Source of the DNA: Calothrix sp. NIES-3974
GTDB taxonomy: Bacteria > Cyanobacteriota > Cyanobacteriia > Cyanobacteriales > Nostocaceae
Assembly: GCF_002368395.1 (NCBI RefSeq)
Contig: NZ_AP018254.1
Coordinates: 4,650,001 to 4,714,000 of the forward strand
Direction of reading: 5' to 3'
DNA length: 64,000 nucleotides
Under the pieces are notes generated by a model. The model was not told the origin of the DNA. It worked only from the letters and a program-made list of their open reading frames with translations, and did not search any database. This document shows, one piece after another, positions 9,670 to 18,194 of this stretch; position 1 is the stretch's first letter, and each line of letters begins with the position of its first letter. A program made the position numbers and the translations under genes.

Positions 9670-10818
9670 ATGGCGATTATTTCCTCCAAAAAACAGCCCC
9701 CAGAGCCGCATGGCGAACCACAACGCCACTTGAAAGCCTCAAAAAAGGCTGCCCATGAGTCTGGACAATTGCCAAAAACATCTCACCTTCAAACCCATCC
9801 AGAGGAGCAAATTCTCCAACCCCAAGCCCAAATTGACGAACAGGGAAAACAGGAAGAAACTATCCGTCCCCATCGGTTTGCCGATTATATTGGTCAAAAA
9901 GATTTAAAAGATGTATTAGATATTGCCATAAAAGCGGCTAAATCACGCGGTGAGGTCGTTGATCATTTGCTATTGTATGGACCACCGGGTTTGGGAAAAA
10001 CCACAATGGCGATGATTTTAGCGGCGGAAATGGGAGTCGGTTATAAAATTACTAGTGCCCCAGCCCTGGAACGTCCCCGTGATATTGCTGGGTTGTTAGT
10101 GAATTTGAAACCGGGAGATGTGTTGTTTATCGATGAAATCCATCGTCTTTCCCGGATGGCGGAGGAAATTTTATACCCGGCAATGGAGGATTTTCGTCTT
10201 GACCTAACTGTGGGCAAAGGAACTAGCGCTCGCACTAGAAGTATACCACTCGCAAAATTTACACTGGTGGGGGCAACCACTAGGGTTGGTGCCTTAAGTT
10301 CCCCCCTGCGCGATCGCTTTGGTTTAGTGCAAAAACTCCGCTTTTATGAGGTGGACGAACTTAGTCAAATAGTCCTGCGTAGCGCCCAGTTATTAAATAC
10401 CAAGATTACTGCCGATGGAGCTGTCGAGGTAGCTCGGAGGTCACGGGGAACACCACGGATAGCCAATCGCCTCCTCAAACGTGTCCGGGATTATGCGGAG
10501 GTGAAAAAAGTTGCAGAAATTACCCAACCCATTGCTGCCGAAGCTTTACAACTATTTCAAGTTGACCCCTGTGGTTTAGATTGGACAGACCGACGCATGT
10601 TAAGCACAATTATCGAGAATTTTAACGGTGGACCAGTCGGTTTAGAAACAATTGCCGCAGCAACGGGAGAAGATACCCAAACCATCGAAGAGGTTTACGA
10701 ACCCTATTTAATGCAGATTGGTTATTTGAGTCGTACCCCCAGGGGACGAACCGCAACCCCCGCAGCCTATAAGCATCTGGGATTTAAGCCACCCAATGAG
10801 CAACTATCCTTACTTTAG
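9670..10818 (+). CDS. ruvB: Holliday junction branch-migration helicase RuvB
   Basis: AAA+ motor that, with RuvA, drives branch migration at Holliday junctions. The Walker A GPPGLGKT is at residues 104-111, Walker B is FIDEIHRL, sensor 1 lies in LVGATTR, and RDRFG supplies the arginine-finger region. The C-terminal winged helix ([29 protein letters not shown]) is complete. The N-terminus carries about 40-45 extra residues, rich in Lys, Gln and Pro, compared with the E. coli protein; such an extension is usual in filamentous cyanobacteria. The IS right end is 220 bp upstream, so the native promoter may be shortened or replaced. Confidence 0.96.
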   Translation: MAIISSKKQPPEPHGEPQRHLKASKKAAHESGQLPKTSHLQTHPEEQILQPQAQIDEQGKQEETIRPHRFADYIGQKDLKDVLDIAIKAAKSRGEVVDHLLLYGPPGLGKTTMAMILAAEMGVGYKITSAPALERPRDIAGLLVNLKPGDVLFIDEIHRLSRMAEEILYPAMEDFRLDLTVGKGTSARTRSIPLAKFTLVGATTRVGALSSPLRDRFGLVQKLRFYEVDELSQIVLRSAQLLNTKITADGAVEVARRSRGTPRIANRLLKRVRDYAEVKKVAEITQPIAAEALQLFQVDPCGLDWTDRRMLSTIIENFNGGPVGLETIAAATGEDTQTIEEVYEPYLMQIGYLSRTPRGRTATPAAYKHLGFKPPNEQLSLL

Positions 10819-10845
10819 GGGTAATTACCTGCGACCAATTAAGCT

Positions 10846-10893
10846 CGTCCCTATGCTCTGCGTGGGGACGGGAATCGTGAGGCTCCAGCCTCA
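10846..10893. repeat. double-hairpin repeat, copy 1
   Basis: Two adjacent hairpins: CGTCCC...GGGACG (10846-10870), then TGAGGCTCCAGCCTCA (10878-10893). A related pair occurs in the opposite order at 31779-31826. It follows the ruvB stop and may be a terminator or a mobile repeat. Confidence 0.6.
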
Positions 10894-11048
10894 AATAGGG
10901 ATTCAAAAAGCTCAAACAGTAAGTATATTTGTCGTTCTAGACTACTCCCAAAAAACGATAATTCAAGTATTAAAAACTACTTTTTTTTAAACAACCTCTG
11001 AGAAATACTTTAGCTTTATGATAAATCCAGATGACGGAGGATAGAAAA

Positions 11049-11325
11049 ATGGCGAGGACTTTGGTAGTGCAAGTCACAGCAGATGGCCAGTTAGAAATTC
11101 CGCCAGAATTATGATTGAAACTGCAACCAGGTGATAAATACTGCTTGTGGGAAGAAGATGACATGATTGTGTTGAAAAAAATCCAAAAATCCAAGGGTTT
11201 ATCTGAATTTATGGGAAAAATTGGATGAATTGGGTGCGGACTCCGAAAAACCTCCAATTGAGGAGATTACAGCAATGGTTAAGGAAGTAAGAAATAGATT
11301 AGCAAATAATGAAAATTCTAATTGA
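11049..11325 (+). pseudogene. broken AbrB/MazE-like antitoxin
   Basis: A good ribosome site (GGAGG) precedes the ATG at 11049. Translation gives MARTLVVQVTADGQLEIPPEL, then an in-frame TGA (11112-11114). The same frame continues with LKLQPGDKYCLWEEDDMIVL, the swapped-hairpin pattern of AbrB/MazE-type antitoxins. A one-base insertion near 11205-11212 then shifts the frame; the shifted frame reads on through WEKLDELGADSEKPPIEE to a stop at 11325. One nonsense and one frameshift mutation make the gene dead. Its end overlaps the start of the toxin remnant, as in intact toxin-antitoxin operons. Confidence 0.8.
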
Positions 11326-11400
11326 TATTAACTGGATCTCTGGTTTATTATTGGGACGGTAATCCAAGAAAAATTATCCAGTTGGCAGAACAAGAACTAA
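11309..11400 (+). pseudogene. PIN-domain toxin remnant
   Basis: Starts with MKILIDIN-WISGLLLG, matching the first catalytic strand of PIN RNase toxins (normally LIDTNVWISGLL). At least one codon and one frame have been lost; after a stop at about 11360 the +1 frame reads GNPRKIIQLAEQELI, again a PIN-type block. The rest of the ~135-residue toxin is missing: the YcxB-like gene of the opposite strand begins here. The conserved Asp is kept, but no functional RNase can be made. Confidence 0.75.
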
Positions 11401-11414
11401 TCAACGCAATTAAT

Positions 11415-11918
11415 CTACTTCTTTGGTAAATTGACACGTAATAATTCTCGAAATTCATCCACCTCAGCTTCACAATTAAAAGCCCGTTTCGGAAATAAAT
11501 TAAAAACTTGATTAGATTGGTAAACTATAAATAAATTTGCAGTTTCTTTCCAGTGTGTATAAAGTGGCCATTTATGTTTTGACTCGGCGAATTCTGTATT
11601 AATCTGCAAGCCTTCTGCGGTAGTTTCCACACTGATTTCGGATTGTACTCCCGGCTGACTCTTCCAAGCACGCTTAATAGCCAAATTTTGAACAATATAA
11701 AAAACTGAATACAGCAAAGCCAAGAACAATAAGGTCGGGACTATCGCCGATAACAAAAGCTCATTCACACTGACATCGCCCTGTACCAACAATGGAATTA
11801 CAGATGTAAGTACAATAATTACAACGATAAATATGTAGTATATTAACCATGTTTGCTGAGAATGGGCTTGGTTTGCCTCTTTTAAGTCGTTGACATTCAG
11901 ACGATATATAAATCTCAT
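11415..11918 (-). CDS. YcxB-like membrane protein
   Basis: About 167 residues with two adjacent membrane segments (about residues 26-46 and 54-80), then a soluble C-terminal domain (SVETTAEGLQINTEFAESK, W-LYTHWKE, NLFIVYQSNQVFNLFPKRAF). It resembles the YcxB-like C-terminal domain, whose function is unknown. I place the start at the ATG at 11918 (MRFIYRLNVND); an in-frame start at 11963 would add 15 residues that look non-conserved. The 3' end cuts into the remains of the toxin gene on the other strand. Confident on fold and topology, not on role. Confidence 0.65.
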   Translation of the reverse strand: MRFIYRLNVNDLKEANQAHSQQTWLIYYIFIVVIIVLTSVIPLLVQGDVSVNELLLSAIVPTLLFLALLYSVFYIVQNLAIKRAWKSQPGVQSEISVETTAEGLQINTEFAESKHKWPLYTHWKETANLFIVYQSNQVFNLFPKRAFNCEAEVDEFRELLRVNLPKK

Positions 11919-12151
11919 GTGAACTTGGTTTGATTTAAATTGTCTGGTAACAGGTTTACGCACTGCTCACCGTTTGTGTAAGTTGCGTAATTTCTGTCCT
12001 GGTGAAAAATATTTAGAGTATACATCCTAACATCCCAAGCGATCGCAATACAAAACCTACAAAACAATGGCAACAGGAACAGAGGGAAAAAGGAGAGATG
12101 AGAGAGACATAAATCACCATCACTCCCTTGCACCTGCTGCTCCCTTTCCAA

Positions 12152-12565
12152 CTACGGAACAACTAAAACTGGACAGGGAGACAAATTAATAACGCGGTTG
12201 GTGACGCTATCGTTTGCTCCTTCTTCGGTTAATCCGAGACCACGACATCCCATGACGATGAGATCAGCATTGATTTCATCGGCAACATCACAAATAATAA
12301 AAGCAGGTTTACCGTCACGTTCGATAGTTTGGGTGGCGATACCCTGAACTGCGAATAGGGATTTGACTTTTTCTAGTAGTTGAGCGACTGCAACCTCTGA
12401 CTGCATAGGGTCAGAAGCAGATGTATTTGCTTGGTCAGTGGCAGATTCGACCACCGAGAGTAAAGTGAGTTGACTTTGATGGGTTTTAACGAGATTGATG
12501 ACCAATTCGGCTGCTTCAAGAGTAGCGCGACTTTGGTCGATGGGAAATAAAACAGTTTTAAACAT
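12152..12565 (-). CDS. universal stress protein (UspA family)
   Basis: A 137-residue single-domain USP with the usual start MFKTVLFPIDQSRATLEAAE and the core block LIVMGCRGLGLTEEG. The ATP-binding consensus G-x2-G-x9-G-S/T is degenerate at its end (NDS), so nucleotide binding is uncertain. USPs are soluble dimers that help survival under stress. It is divergent from pgk, with 86 bp between the starts, so the two may share a regulatory region. Confidence 0.9.
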   Translation of the reverse strand: MFKTVLFPIDQSRATLEAAELVINLVKTHQSQLTLLSVVESATDQANTSASDPMQSEVAVAQLLEKVKSLFAVQGIATQTIERDGKPAFIICDVADEINADLIVMGCRGLGLTEEGANDSVTNRVINLSPCPVLVVP

Positions 12566-12638
12566 TATTCACCTCCGTCCCCCTGACTCGGTACAATCTG
12601 GATGGATCTACTTTAGAAACATAGCAAAAAGGCAATCA

Positions 12639-12645
12639 GGAGGAT
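12639..12645 (+). promoter_or_regulatory. ribosome binding site of pgk
   Basis: A strong AGGAGG-type Shine-Dalgarno lies about 7 bases before the GTG at 12652 and decides in favour of this non-ATG start. Such sites are rare among the repeat-led genes of this window. Confidence 0.7.
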
Positions 12646-12651
12646 CGTGCC

Positions 12652-13857
12652 GTGTCAAAGAAAACTTTAGCAAATTTATCTGCATCTGAGCTATCTGGAA
12701 AGCGGGCTTTTGTTCGGGTGGATTTTAATGTACCCTTGGATGATGCAGGAAATATTACGGATGATACTCGCATCCGTGCGGCACTACCGACGATTCAAGA
12801 TTTAATGCAAAAGGGTGCAAAAGTTATTTTAGCTAGTCACTTTGGTCGTCCCAAGGGTCAAGTGAATGAAAAAATGCGCTTAACTCCTGCGGCAAAACGG
12901 CTTTCGGAATTATTGGGTCAGGAAGTCGTGATGTGTGACGATTGTATTGGTGAGAGTGTTGCTGCCAAAATCAATAGTTTGGCTAACGGTCAAGTGGCGA
13001 TGTTAGAAAACGTCCGCTTCTATGCTGAAGAGGAAAAAAATGACCCGGAATTTGCCCAAAAATTGGCTGCAAACGCTGATTTGTATGTCAATGATGCTTT
13101 TGGTACTGCCCACCGCGCTCATGCTTCTACCGAAGGTGTCACCAAGTATTTAAGTCCTGCCGTTGCTGGATACTTGATTGAAAAGGAATTGCAGTATTTG
13201 GAAAATGCGATCGCAAATCCCCAGCGTCCTTTAGCAGCGATTGTTGGTGGTTCTAAAGTTTCTAGTAAAATCGGTGTCATCGAAACTTTACTGGAAAAAT
13301 GCGACAAACTGATTATCGGTGGTGGGATGATTTTCACCTTCTACAAAGCGAGGGGTTTAAATGTGGGTAAATCCCTGGTGGAAGAGGATAAGTTGGACTT
13401 AGCTCGCTCCCTAGAAGCAAAAGCTAAAGAAAAAGGTGTGGAATTCCTGCTTCCGACGGATGTGGTTGTGGCTGATAACTTTGCACCCGATGCTAATTCC
13501 CAAACCGTGAGCATCGAAAATATTCCCGATGGTTGGATGGGATTGGATATTGGTCCTGATTCAGTCAAAGTTTTCCAAGAAGCATTAGCCGATTGTAAAA
13601 CGGTAATTTGGAATGGACCAATGGGTGTATTTGAATTCGACAAATTCGCCGTCGGGACAGAAGCGATCGCTCGGACTTTGGCTGATATCAGCAAAAAAGG
13701 TGCAATTACCATTATTGGTGGTGGAGACTCCGTTGCAGCCGTTGAAAAAGTTGGTTTAGCCGACCAAATGAGTCATATTTCCACAGGTGGCGGTGCTAGC
13801 CTAGAATTACTAGAAGGTAAAATTTTACCTGGAATTGCGGCCTTAAACGACGCATAA
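12652..13857 (+). CDS. pgk: phosphoglycerate kinase
   Basis: Glycolytic and Calvin-cycle enzyme, interconverting 3-phosphoglycerate/ATP and 1,3-bisphosphoglycerate/ADP in the cytoplasm. 401 residues, normal length. Motifs: RVDFNVPL with [12 protein letters not shown] at the N-terminus, [15 protein letters not shown], and the nucleotide-binding C-terminal [11 protein letters not shown] and [16 protein letters not shown] start with a strong ribosome site. Monocistronic; a dispersed palindrome (13901-13931) follows the stop and may end the transcript. Confidence 0.98.
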   Translation: MSKKTLANLSASELSGKRAFVRVDFNVPLDDAGNITDDTRIRAALPTIQDLMQKGAKVILASHFGRPKGQVNEKMRLTPAAKRLSELLGQEVVMCDDCIGESVAAKINSLANGQVAMLENVRFYAEEEKNDPEFAQKLAANADLYVNDAFGTAHRAHASTEGVTKYLSPAVAGYLIEKELQYLENAIANPQRPLAAIVGGSKVSSKIGVIETLLEKCDKLIIGGGMIFTFYKARGLNVGKSLVEEDKLDLARSLEAKAKEKGVEFLLPTDVVVADNFAPDANSQTVSIENIPDGWMGLDIGPDSVKVFQEALADCKTVIWNGPMGVFEFDKFAVGTEAIARTLADISKKGAITIIGGGDSVAAVEKVGLADQMSHISTGGGASLELLEGKILPGIAALNDA

Positions 13858-13900
13858 TCACATATTGAATTGCCTGATACCTAATTCCAAATTCCCATAA

Positions 13901-13931
13901 TGTAGAAACGTAGCATCGCTACGTTTCTACA
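13901..13931. repeat. dispersed palindrome, TAGCATCGCTA core
   Basis: Near-perfect palindrome TGTAGAAACG-TAGCATCGCTA-CGTTTCTACA between pgk and the NUDIX gene. The arm change GAG to GAA is matched by CTC to TTC in the other arm. Confidence 0.75.
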
Positions 13932-13965
13932 CCTGTCCCTATTTATCTATTTCCAAGAAAACACC

Positions 13966-14583
13966 GTGCAACCAAAATGGCTAGACTGGGCACAAAAACT
14001 GCAAGCGATCGCGCAAAATGGTCTCGCTTTTACCGAAAATCCCTTTGATGTCGAACGATTTGAAAAAATCAGCCAAATCGCCGCCGAAATTATCGCCACC
14101 CATACCGATACGGAACCAAGCTTTATCAGCGATTTATTTGCTGGTGATGTTGGCTATGCGACCCCCAAAATCGATGTCCGCGGAGCTGTCTTCCGTGATA
14201 ATAAAATTCTCCTAGTCCAAGAAAAATTCGATGGACTGTGGACATTACCTGGAGGTTGGGCTGATATTGGCGAATCACCAAGTGAAGCTGTCACCAAAGA
14301 AGTATTTGAAGAATCCGGTTATAAAACCCGTGCGGTAAAACTCCTCGCTGTCTACGACCGCATCAAGCAAGGACATCCACCCTTCCCCTACCATCTTTAC
14401 AAACTATTTTTCCTCTGTGAAATTACTGGAGGCACTCCTACAACAAGTCTAGAAACAGACGCAGTAGAGTTTTTTGCCGAAGACGAAATCCCCGAGCTAT
14501 CCTTCGATCGAGTTTTACCTCAGCAAATTAAACGATTATTTACCCACTATCGTCATCCCGACTTACCAACTGATTTTGATTAG
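13966..14583 (+). CDS. NUDIX hydrolase with N-terminal accessory domain
   Basis: A 205-residue hydrolase of nucleoside-diphosphate-linked compounds. The N-terminal ~65 residues (WLDWAQKLQAIAQNGL...FEKISQIAAEI) form the helical domain found before a subset of NUDIX domains. The NUDIX box is GGWADIGESPSEAVTKEVFEESGY at about residues 93-116; the usual Arg of REVxEE is Lys here, while the metal-binding glutamates remain. The natural substrate cannot be read from the sequence. GTG start; 108 bp after pgk. Confidence 0.9.
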   Translation: MQPKWLDWAQKLQAIAQNGLAFTENPFDVERFEKISQIAAEIIATHTDTEPSFISDLFAGDVGYATPKIDVRGAVFRDNKILLVQEKFDGLWTLPGGWADIGESPSEAVTKEVFEESGYKTRAVKLLAVYDRIKQGHPPFPYHLYKLFFLCEITGGTPTTSLETDAVEFFAEDEIPELSFDRVLPQQIKRLFTHYRHPDLPTDFD

Positions 14584-14601
14584 GAAGGAAGAAACGTTTT
14601 C

Positions 14602-14668
14602 GATTTTGGATTTTGGATTACTCTGCGAGAAGCCGCACTACGTGGGTCTATGGATTTTGGATTTTGAA
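14602..14668 (-). repeat. CCAAAATC composite, minus orientation
   Basis: GATTTTGGATTTTGGATTAC, then TCTGCGAGAAGCCGCACTACG and TCTATGGATTTTGG: the reverse complement of the composite found before 61959. Here it follows a gene end instead of leading into a start. Confidence 0.65.
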
Positions 14669-14691
14669 ATAAGACAGCAGTCCGAGCGGGA

Positions 14692-14754
14692 TTTGTGAAA
14701 TCTTAAATTTAGGGTTGTTAACGGTTAACAGTCACCAGTTAACAGCACGCTATT
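14692..14754 (+). repeat. left arm of long inverted repeat
   Basis: Contains TTTGTGAAATCTTA, AGGGTTGTTAACGGTTAACA, GTCACCAGT and AACAGCACGCTATT. The reverse complement lies at 17119-17196 with a few small insertions. The two arms enclose about 2.4 kb with three genes. Confidence 0.75.
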
Positions 14755-14840
14755 TTTCACGACTTAAATTAGGATTGCTGTAATATTCGACCAGATTAAT
14801 TTTGATGAGTGAAAAAGGCACGTAGTAGCACTTTACCTAC

Positions 14841-14935
14841 ATTTCTCACAAGGGAGTGATAAGCCTTGAGTAATGGGTTAATTTTCCTACTACTCCCTAC
14901 TCACTGAAAGCTTTAGGAGTTTGTGAGAAATCCGA
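14841..14935 (+). repeat. ~100-bp interspersed repeat, copy 2
   Basis: Best-preserved plus-strand copy: ATTTCTCACAAGGGAGTGAT, then AAGCCTTGAGTAATGGGTT, ATTTTCCTACTACTCCCTAC, ACTGAAAG, TTTGTGAGAAATC. The ends (ATTTCTCACAA and TTTGTGAGAAAT) are themselves inverted repeats. Confidence 0.7.
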
Positions 14936-15170
14936 GTTTAGCACTATTATATTAACACTTTTTCACCGCTAAAGCCACTACTACGAACCCCAAAATTACG
15001 GGTGGGGTATTTTTGAGCAAACTCGTAGTGGAAAATGATTGCAAATTGTGTCCAACCAGTCCATTTGCAGGAAAATTCAGTCACTATAAAAATAAAGCTT
15101 AATCGATTATCGTTGAAATAATTAATCTATTCACCCTATATTCAGGGCTATAGTCCTAGAGGGGGAGATT

Positions 15171-15881
15171 ATGTTAAATACCCCATTATTTATCAATCGT
15201 ACCCAAGCTGGGGAAAAATTAGCTGAAGCGATTTATCAGCAATTAAACCAGCAATCTCAACAAACCGGGGTTTTAGCTAAACCTATCGTCTACGCTTTAC
15301 CACGGGGGGGTTTACCCGTTGCTGTACCCGTTGCCAAAAAGTTAAATTGTCCGTTAAGTATTATTGCAGCTAAGAAAATTAGCCATCCTGACAATCCAGA
15401 ATTGGCTGTGGGTGCTGTAACTGCATCAGGTTATGTGCAGTGGATGCGAAATGGTTTTTGGCCATCGATGTCTCGTTCCCAATGGCAAGAAATTGCTGTT
15501 AACCAAGCATTAGTAAAAGCACAACAAATCGAAGCTCGTTTTCGTCCATTTTGTCCCCAGGTCAACCCTCAAGGTGCAACCATTTTATTGGTTGATGATG
15601 GAATTGCGACGGGGATGACGATTGTCACCGCAGCTAATGCTTTAGCAAGGTTTGCACCTGCTCAAATCTGGATTTGCGCACCGGTTGCACCTTTACAATT
15701 AATGTCGTGGTTAAATTCTGCTTGTCCGGAAGCGACAAAAAGGGGAATTGAATATCGTGTGGTTGTTTTAGCAACTCCGGATCGGTTTATGAGTGTGAGT
15801 AATTTTTATGTGCAGTTTCCCCAGGTGGAAACGGATGAAGCTTTAGCTTGTTTACAAAGTCAGGGAGTGGGGAATTGGTAA
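15171..15881 (+). CDS. phosphoribosyltransferase-domain protein
   Basis: A 236-residue type I PRTase-fold protein. The PRPP-binding loop TILLVDDGIATGMTIVTA lies at about residues 141-158, and the early YALPRGGLPVAVPVAKKL block holds the conserved pyrophosphate-side loop. This subgroup is widespread in cyanobacteria as a stand-alone gene of unknown substrate; it is not an upp, apt or pyrE orthologue by visible motifs. It is the first gene inside the island bounded by the inverted repeat arms (14692 and 17119) and is convergent with the next gene, 18 bp away. Confidence 0.8.
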   Translation: MLNTPLFINRTQAGEKLAEAIYQQLNQQSQQTGVLAKPIVYALPRGGLPVAVPVAKKLNCPLSIIAAKKISHPDNPELAVGAVTASGYVQWMRNGFWPSMSRSQWQEIAVNQALVKAQQIEARFRPFCPQVNPQGATILLVDDGIATGMTIVTAANALARFAPAQIWICAPVAPLQLMSWLNSACPEATKRGIEYRVVVLATPDRFMSVSNFYVQFPQVETDEALACLQSQGVGNW

Positions 15882-15899
15882 ATAGGTAAAATGGTAATT

Positions 15900-16391
15900 T
15901 TACTGATTTGCTAATTTCCGTCGCATGATTTGTTTGGCAACTTCATAATCTTCATTAATCAAATAGCAAAAATGATAGTAACTAGCTAAATAAAAATTAC
16001 AGCCAAACTTCTTGTAGCGGTCAGCAACAGCCAGAAAACCATACCGTGCATCCTGCTCAGTTGTAAACCAATCTTTATAGAAAGAATCATGTAAATATAG
16101 CGTAACTGTGTTTCCGTCAGCACTAGGGATTAGACGAATTAATTCAATATCGGGATGATGGGAACGACTGACTGGTAACAGTATGTCTAAGCCATGAAAA
16201 TTAATAAACTCAGCCAAATCATCTTCGGTTTTTTCATAATATGCAAAGGATTCTTCTGGTAAAGTAATAAAATGCCCCCAATTCATCCAAAATTCATGTT
16301 TGGCATCAAAGCCAGGGTCAATATCTAAACGCCACTTATCTTTTTGAGAAAGGTCATCAATCACTTGCTTTGGTAATTCTGCTAATTTCAT
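15900..16391 (-). CDS. conserved hypothetical protein
   Basis: A 163-residue soluble protein that I do not recognise. It is rich in aromatic residues (FWMNWGHF, SFAYYEKTEDDLAEF, YLASYYHFCYLINEDYE) and acidic overall, with no signal peptide, membrane segment or known catalytic motif. The ATG start at 16391 is clear. Convergent with the phosphoribosyltransferase and downstream of the UPF0175 gene on the same strand, about 200 bp away, so not tightly coupled to it. Confidence 0.6.
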   Translation of the reverse strand: MKLAELPKQVIDDLSQKDKWRLDIDPGFDAKHEFWMNWGHFITLPEESFAYYEKTEDDLAEFINFHGLDILLPVSRSHHPDIELIRLIPSADGNTVTLYLHDSFYKDWFTTEQDARYGFLAVADRYKKFGCNFYLASYYHFCYLINEDYEVAKQIMRRKLANQ

Positions 16392-16593
16392 ATATCAAAG
16401 CTCCATTTTTGACTAATTCGGGTCTGCGGAAAAAGTCTTTTTAGTAAGGATAGGGAATAGGGAGTAGGCAGTAGGGAATAGTTTTAAGCTTTCCCTTTCC
16501 ACTTTTCACAAGACCCAAAAAATTACAAATGTAAGGTTTTGAAGTTTTATATACGTAATTCAGGAAGAAGTGTTAATAATAATTTGACTGGTA

Positions 16594-16848
16594 TTAGGCA
16601 TTTTCTATGTCTGATAATAATTCCTCTTCACTCAGGTCAATCAAAGGAACCCCATACTCACCTAGTTTGAGAATAAAGGTGACTCGATCTACTTCTAATA
16701 ATGCAGCAGCCATCCCAGAGGAAAGACGCTTCATTTCATAGAGTTTAACAGCCATTGCCCATTTTGATTCTTGTTCAAATTGTTCTCTGGTTTTGCCAAC
16801 AGCATCAGGTAATGTTTCGGGGTAGTTTATCGTTAGTTGTAAGGACAT
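16594..16848 (-). CDS. UPF0175 family HTH protein (orphan antitoxin-like)
   Basis: An 84-residue protein of the UPF0175 family: N-terminal MSLQLTINYPETLPD, then the helical block WAMAVKLYEMKRLSSGMAAALLEVDRVTFILKLGEYGVPLIDLSEEEL, which contains a helix-turn-helix. Members usually sit directly before a PIN-type (DUF3368) toxin gene and act as antitoxins. Here no PIN gene follows within 200 bp; the next gene is unrelated. So it is probably an orphan antitoxin or a free-standing regulator. Confidence 0.8.
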   Translation of the reverse strand: MSLQLTINYPETLPDAVGKTREQFEQESKWAMAVKLYEMKRLSSGMAAALLEVDRVTFILKLGEYGVPLIDLSEEELLSDIENA

Positions 16849-17244
16849 CGTTTTTCTCCAGTTGAGAACACTTTAAATTGAATATACTGCGAGCAGTTGG
16901 CTATTAGCTATTTTATCTGGGAACTATTTTTACCGAATTTCTCACAAAAACACTCCCAGGGAATAGTCCGTGGGAGTAGGTGGTGTTGATATTTTGCGAT
17001 CGCGAGTATAATTTCATCACATGCTGCTATTTTGAAAATTGCAATTATTTCGGGATTCGTGATTAATCCGGGATGAATCGGATTATTTACCTCTAGCAAT
17101 CCGATTTAAGTAGTGAACAATAGCGTGCTGTTGGCTGATGACTGGTGACTGTTAACCGTTAACAACCCTACATACCTACGTATAAGATTTCACAAATTAT
17201 TTAGGACTGTGGTATTTACAGACAAAAAAGAGGAATTGAACTCA
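16849..17244. other. intergenic with right inverted-repeat arm
   Basis: A 63-codon open frame at 16908-17099 (minus) has no recognisable feature, and I do not call it a gene. The right arm of the long inverted repeat lies at 17119-17196. Confidence 0.55.
17119..17196 (-). repeat. right arm of long inverted repeat
   Basis: AATAGCGTGCTGTT...ACTGGTGACTGTTAACCGTT...AACCCTA...TAAGATTTCACAAA, the inverse of 14692-14754. Compared with the left arm it has short extra stretches (GGCTGATG and CATACCTACGTA). Confidence 0.75.
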
Positions 17245-17874
17245 CTAATGTTCAAAGATACCAGAAAACTGCATTAAATCCAGGGACACAATTGTTGGTA
17301 AACAACGAAAACATTCAATAGCAATTTCCCATCTTTCTTCCCGTTTTAACATCTCAATTAATTTATCACGGGCACTTAATAGATATCTAACATCGTTAGC
17401 AGCATAATTTAACTGTTCTGGGGTGAGGTTCATGACATTTCCCCAATCGGAACTTTGAGCGCTTTTATCTAACTCCACCTGCTCTAATTCCTGGATGAGG
17501 GCTTTAAGTCCGTGACTGGAGGTGTAGGTACGTGCTAATTTACTTGCTATCTTGGTACAAAATACTGGCTGTACTTGAATTTGTAAATTTGCTCTTAATG
17601 CCGCTAAATCAAATCTAGCATAGTGGAAGACTTTAGTAATATCCCTCGCTTCCAATAGCTTTTGTAAATTTGCTGCTTGATTTTGACCACGGATAATTCT
17701 CACCACGGTCACATTCCCGTCGCGATCGCATAATTGCACTAAACACAGTCGATCCCGTCCATGTACTAACCCCATCGTCTCCGTATCCACTGCGATCGCA
17801 TCTTTACTCAGGTAGGTGGATAAGATTTCATCACTCAAATCGCGATCGCATACCTGAAAAGTCCCTGATGTCAT
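17245..17874 (-). CDS. RNase D-like 3'-5' exonuclease
   Basis: A 209-residue DnaQ-fold exonuclease. ExoI AVDTETMGL, ExoII HYARFDLAAL and ExoIII (YAANDVRYLL) carry the four catalytic acids and the Tyr of the DEDDy class. It lacks the HRDC domains of E. coli RNase D, so it is the short cyanobacterial form. It probably trims tRNA or other small RNA 3' ends; the substrate is inferred. Four HIP1 or HIP1-like GCGATCGC sites fall in its first 180 bp. Single gene with an ATG start. Confidence 0.88.
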   Translation of the reverse strand: MTSGTFQVCDRDLSDEILSTYLSKDAIAVDTETMGLVHGRDRLCLVQLCDRDGNVTVVRIIRGQNQAANLQKLLEARDITKVFHYARFDLAALRANLQIQVQPVFCTKIASKLARTYTSSHGLKALIQELEQVELDKSAQSSDWGNVMNLTPEQLNYAANDVRYLLSARDKLIEMLKREERWEIAIECFRCLPTIVSLDLMQFSGIFEH

Positions 17875-18194
17875 TTATCCTCTTTTCTGTATCCGAATAT
17901 TCAGCCCTATTATACTTCCCACCTTCACCAACTGAGCTTGTCCTTTAGAGGATGTTTTAAAATATGTTTTATAAAGTCGATTTTAATACTTAATCAGCTC
18001 GTTGTTTGGGAGTAGGTAGAAGGGAATCGGGAGTAGTTGATAACGACAAATATACCGTTGGAAGTGCTTGATAAAGTATTTATTGACACTTGACCAACAT
18101 CCTCTTAGATGGTTAATACTTAAAAGTCAACCGTCACCTGTCAACTGTCAAACAACAGGGAAATATATCAACGTCCAACGTGTATCCTACCTAA
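17875..18194. other. intergenic, short repeat motifs
   Basis: About 320 bp upstream of the exonuclease and downstream of the CAP gene. Holds a GGGAGTAG-type run (about 18008-18036) and GTCAACTGTCAA-like motifs (about 18127-18150). No gene seen. Confidence 0.55.

Larger units (their letters stand above)
14584..15170. other. repeat-filled intergenic region
   Basis: No gene seen. From left to right: a minus-oriented CCAAAATC composite (about 14602-14668), one arm of the long inverted repeat (14692-14754), a copy of the ~100-bp interspersed repeat (14841-14935), then about 230 bp without clear structure before the phosphoribosyltransferase. Confidence 0.7.

Noticed and set aside
16908-17099. 63-codon frame on the minus strand
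   Set aside because: No recognisable domain, no clear ribosome site and atypical composition; cannot be told from chance.
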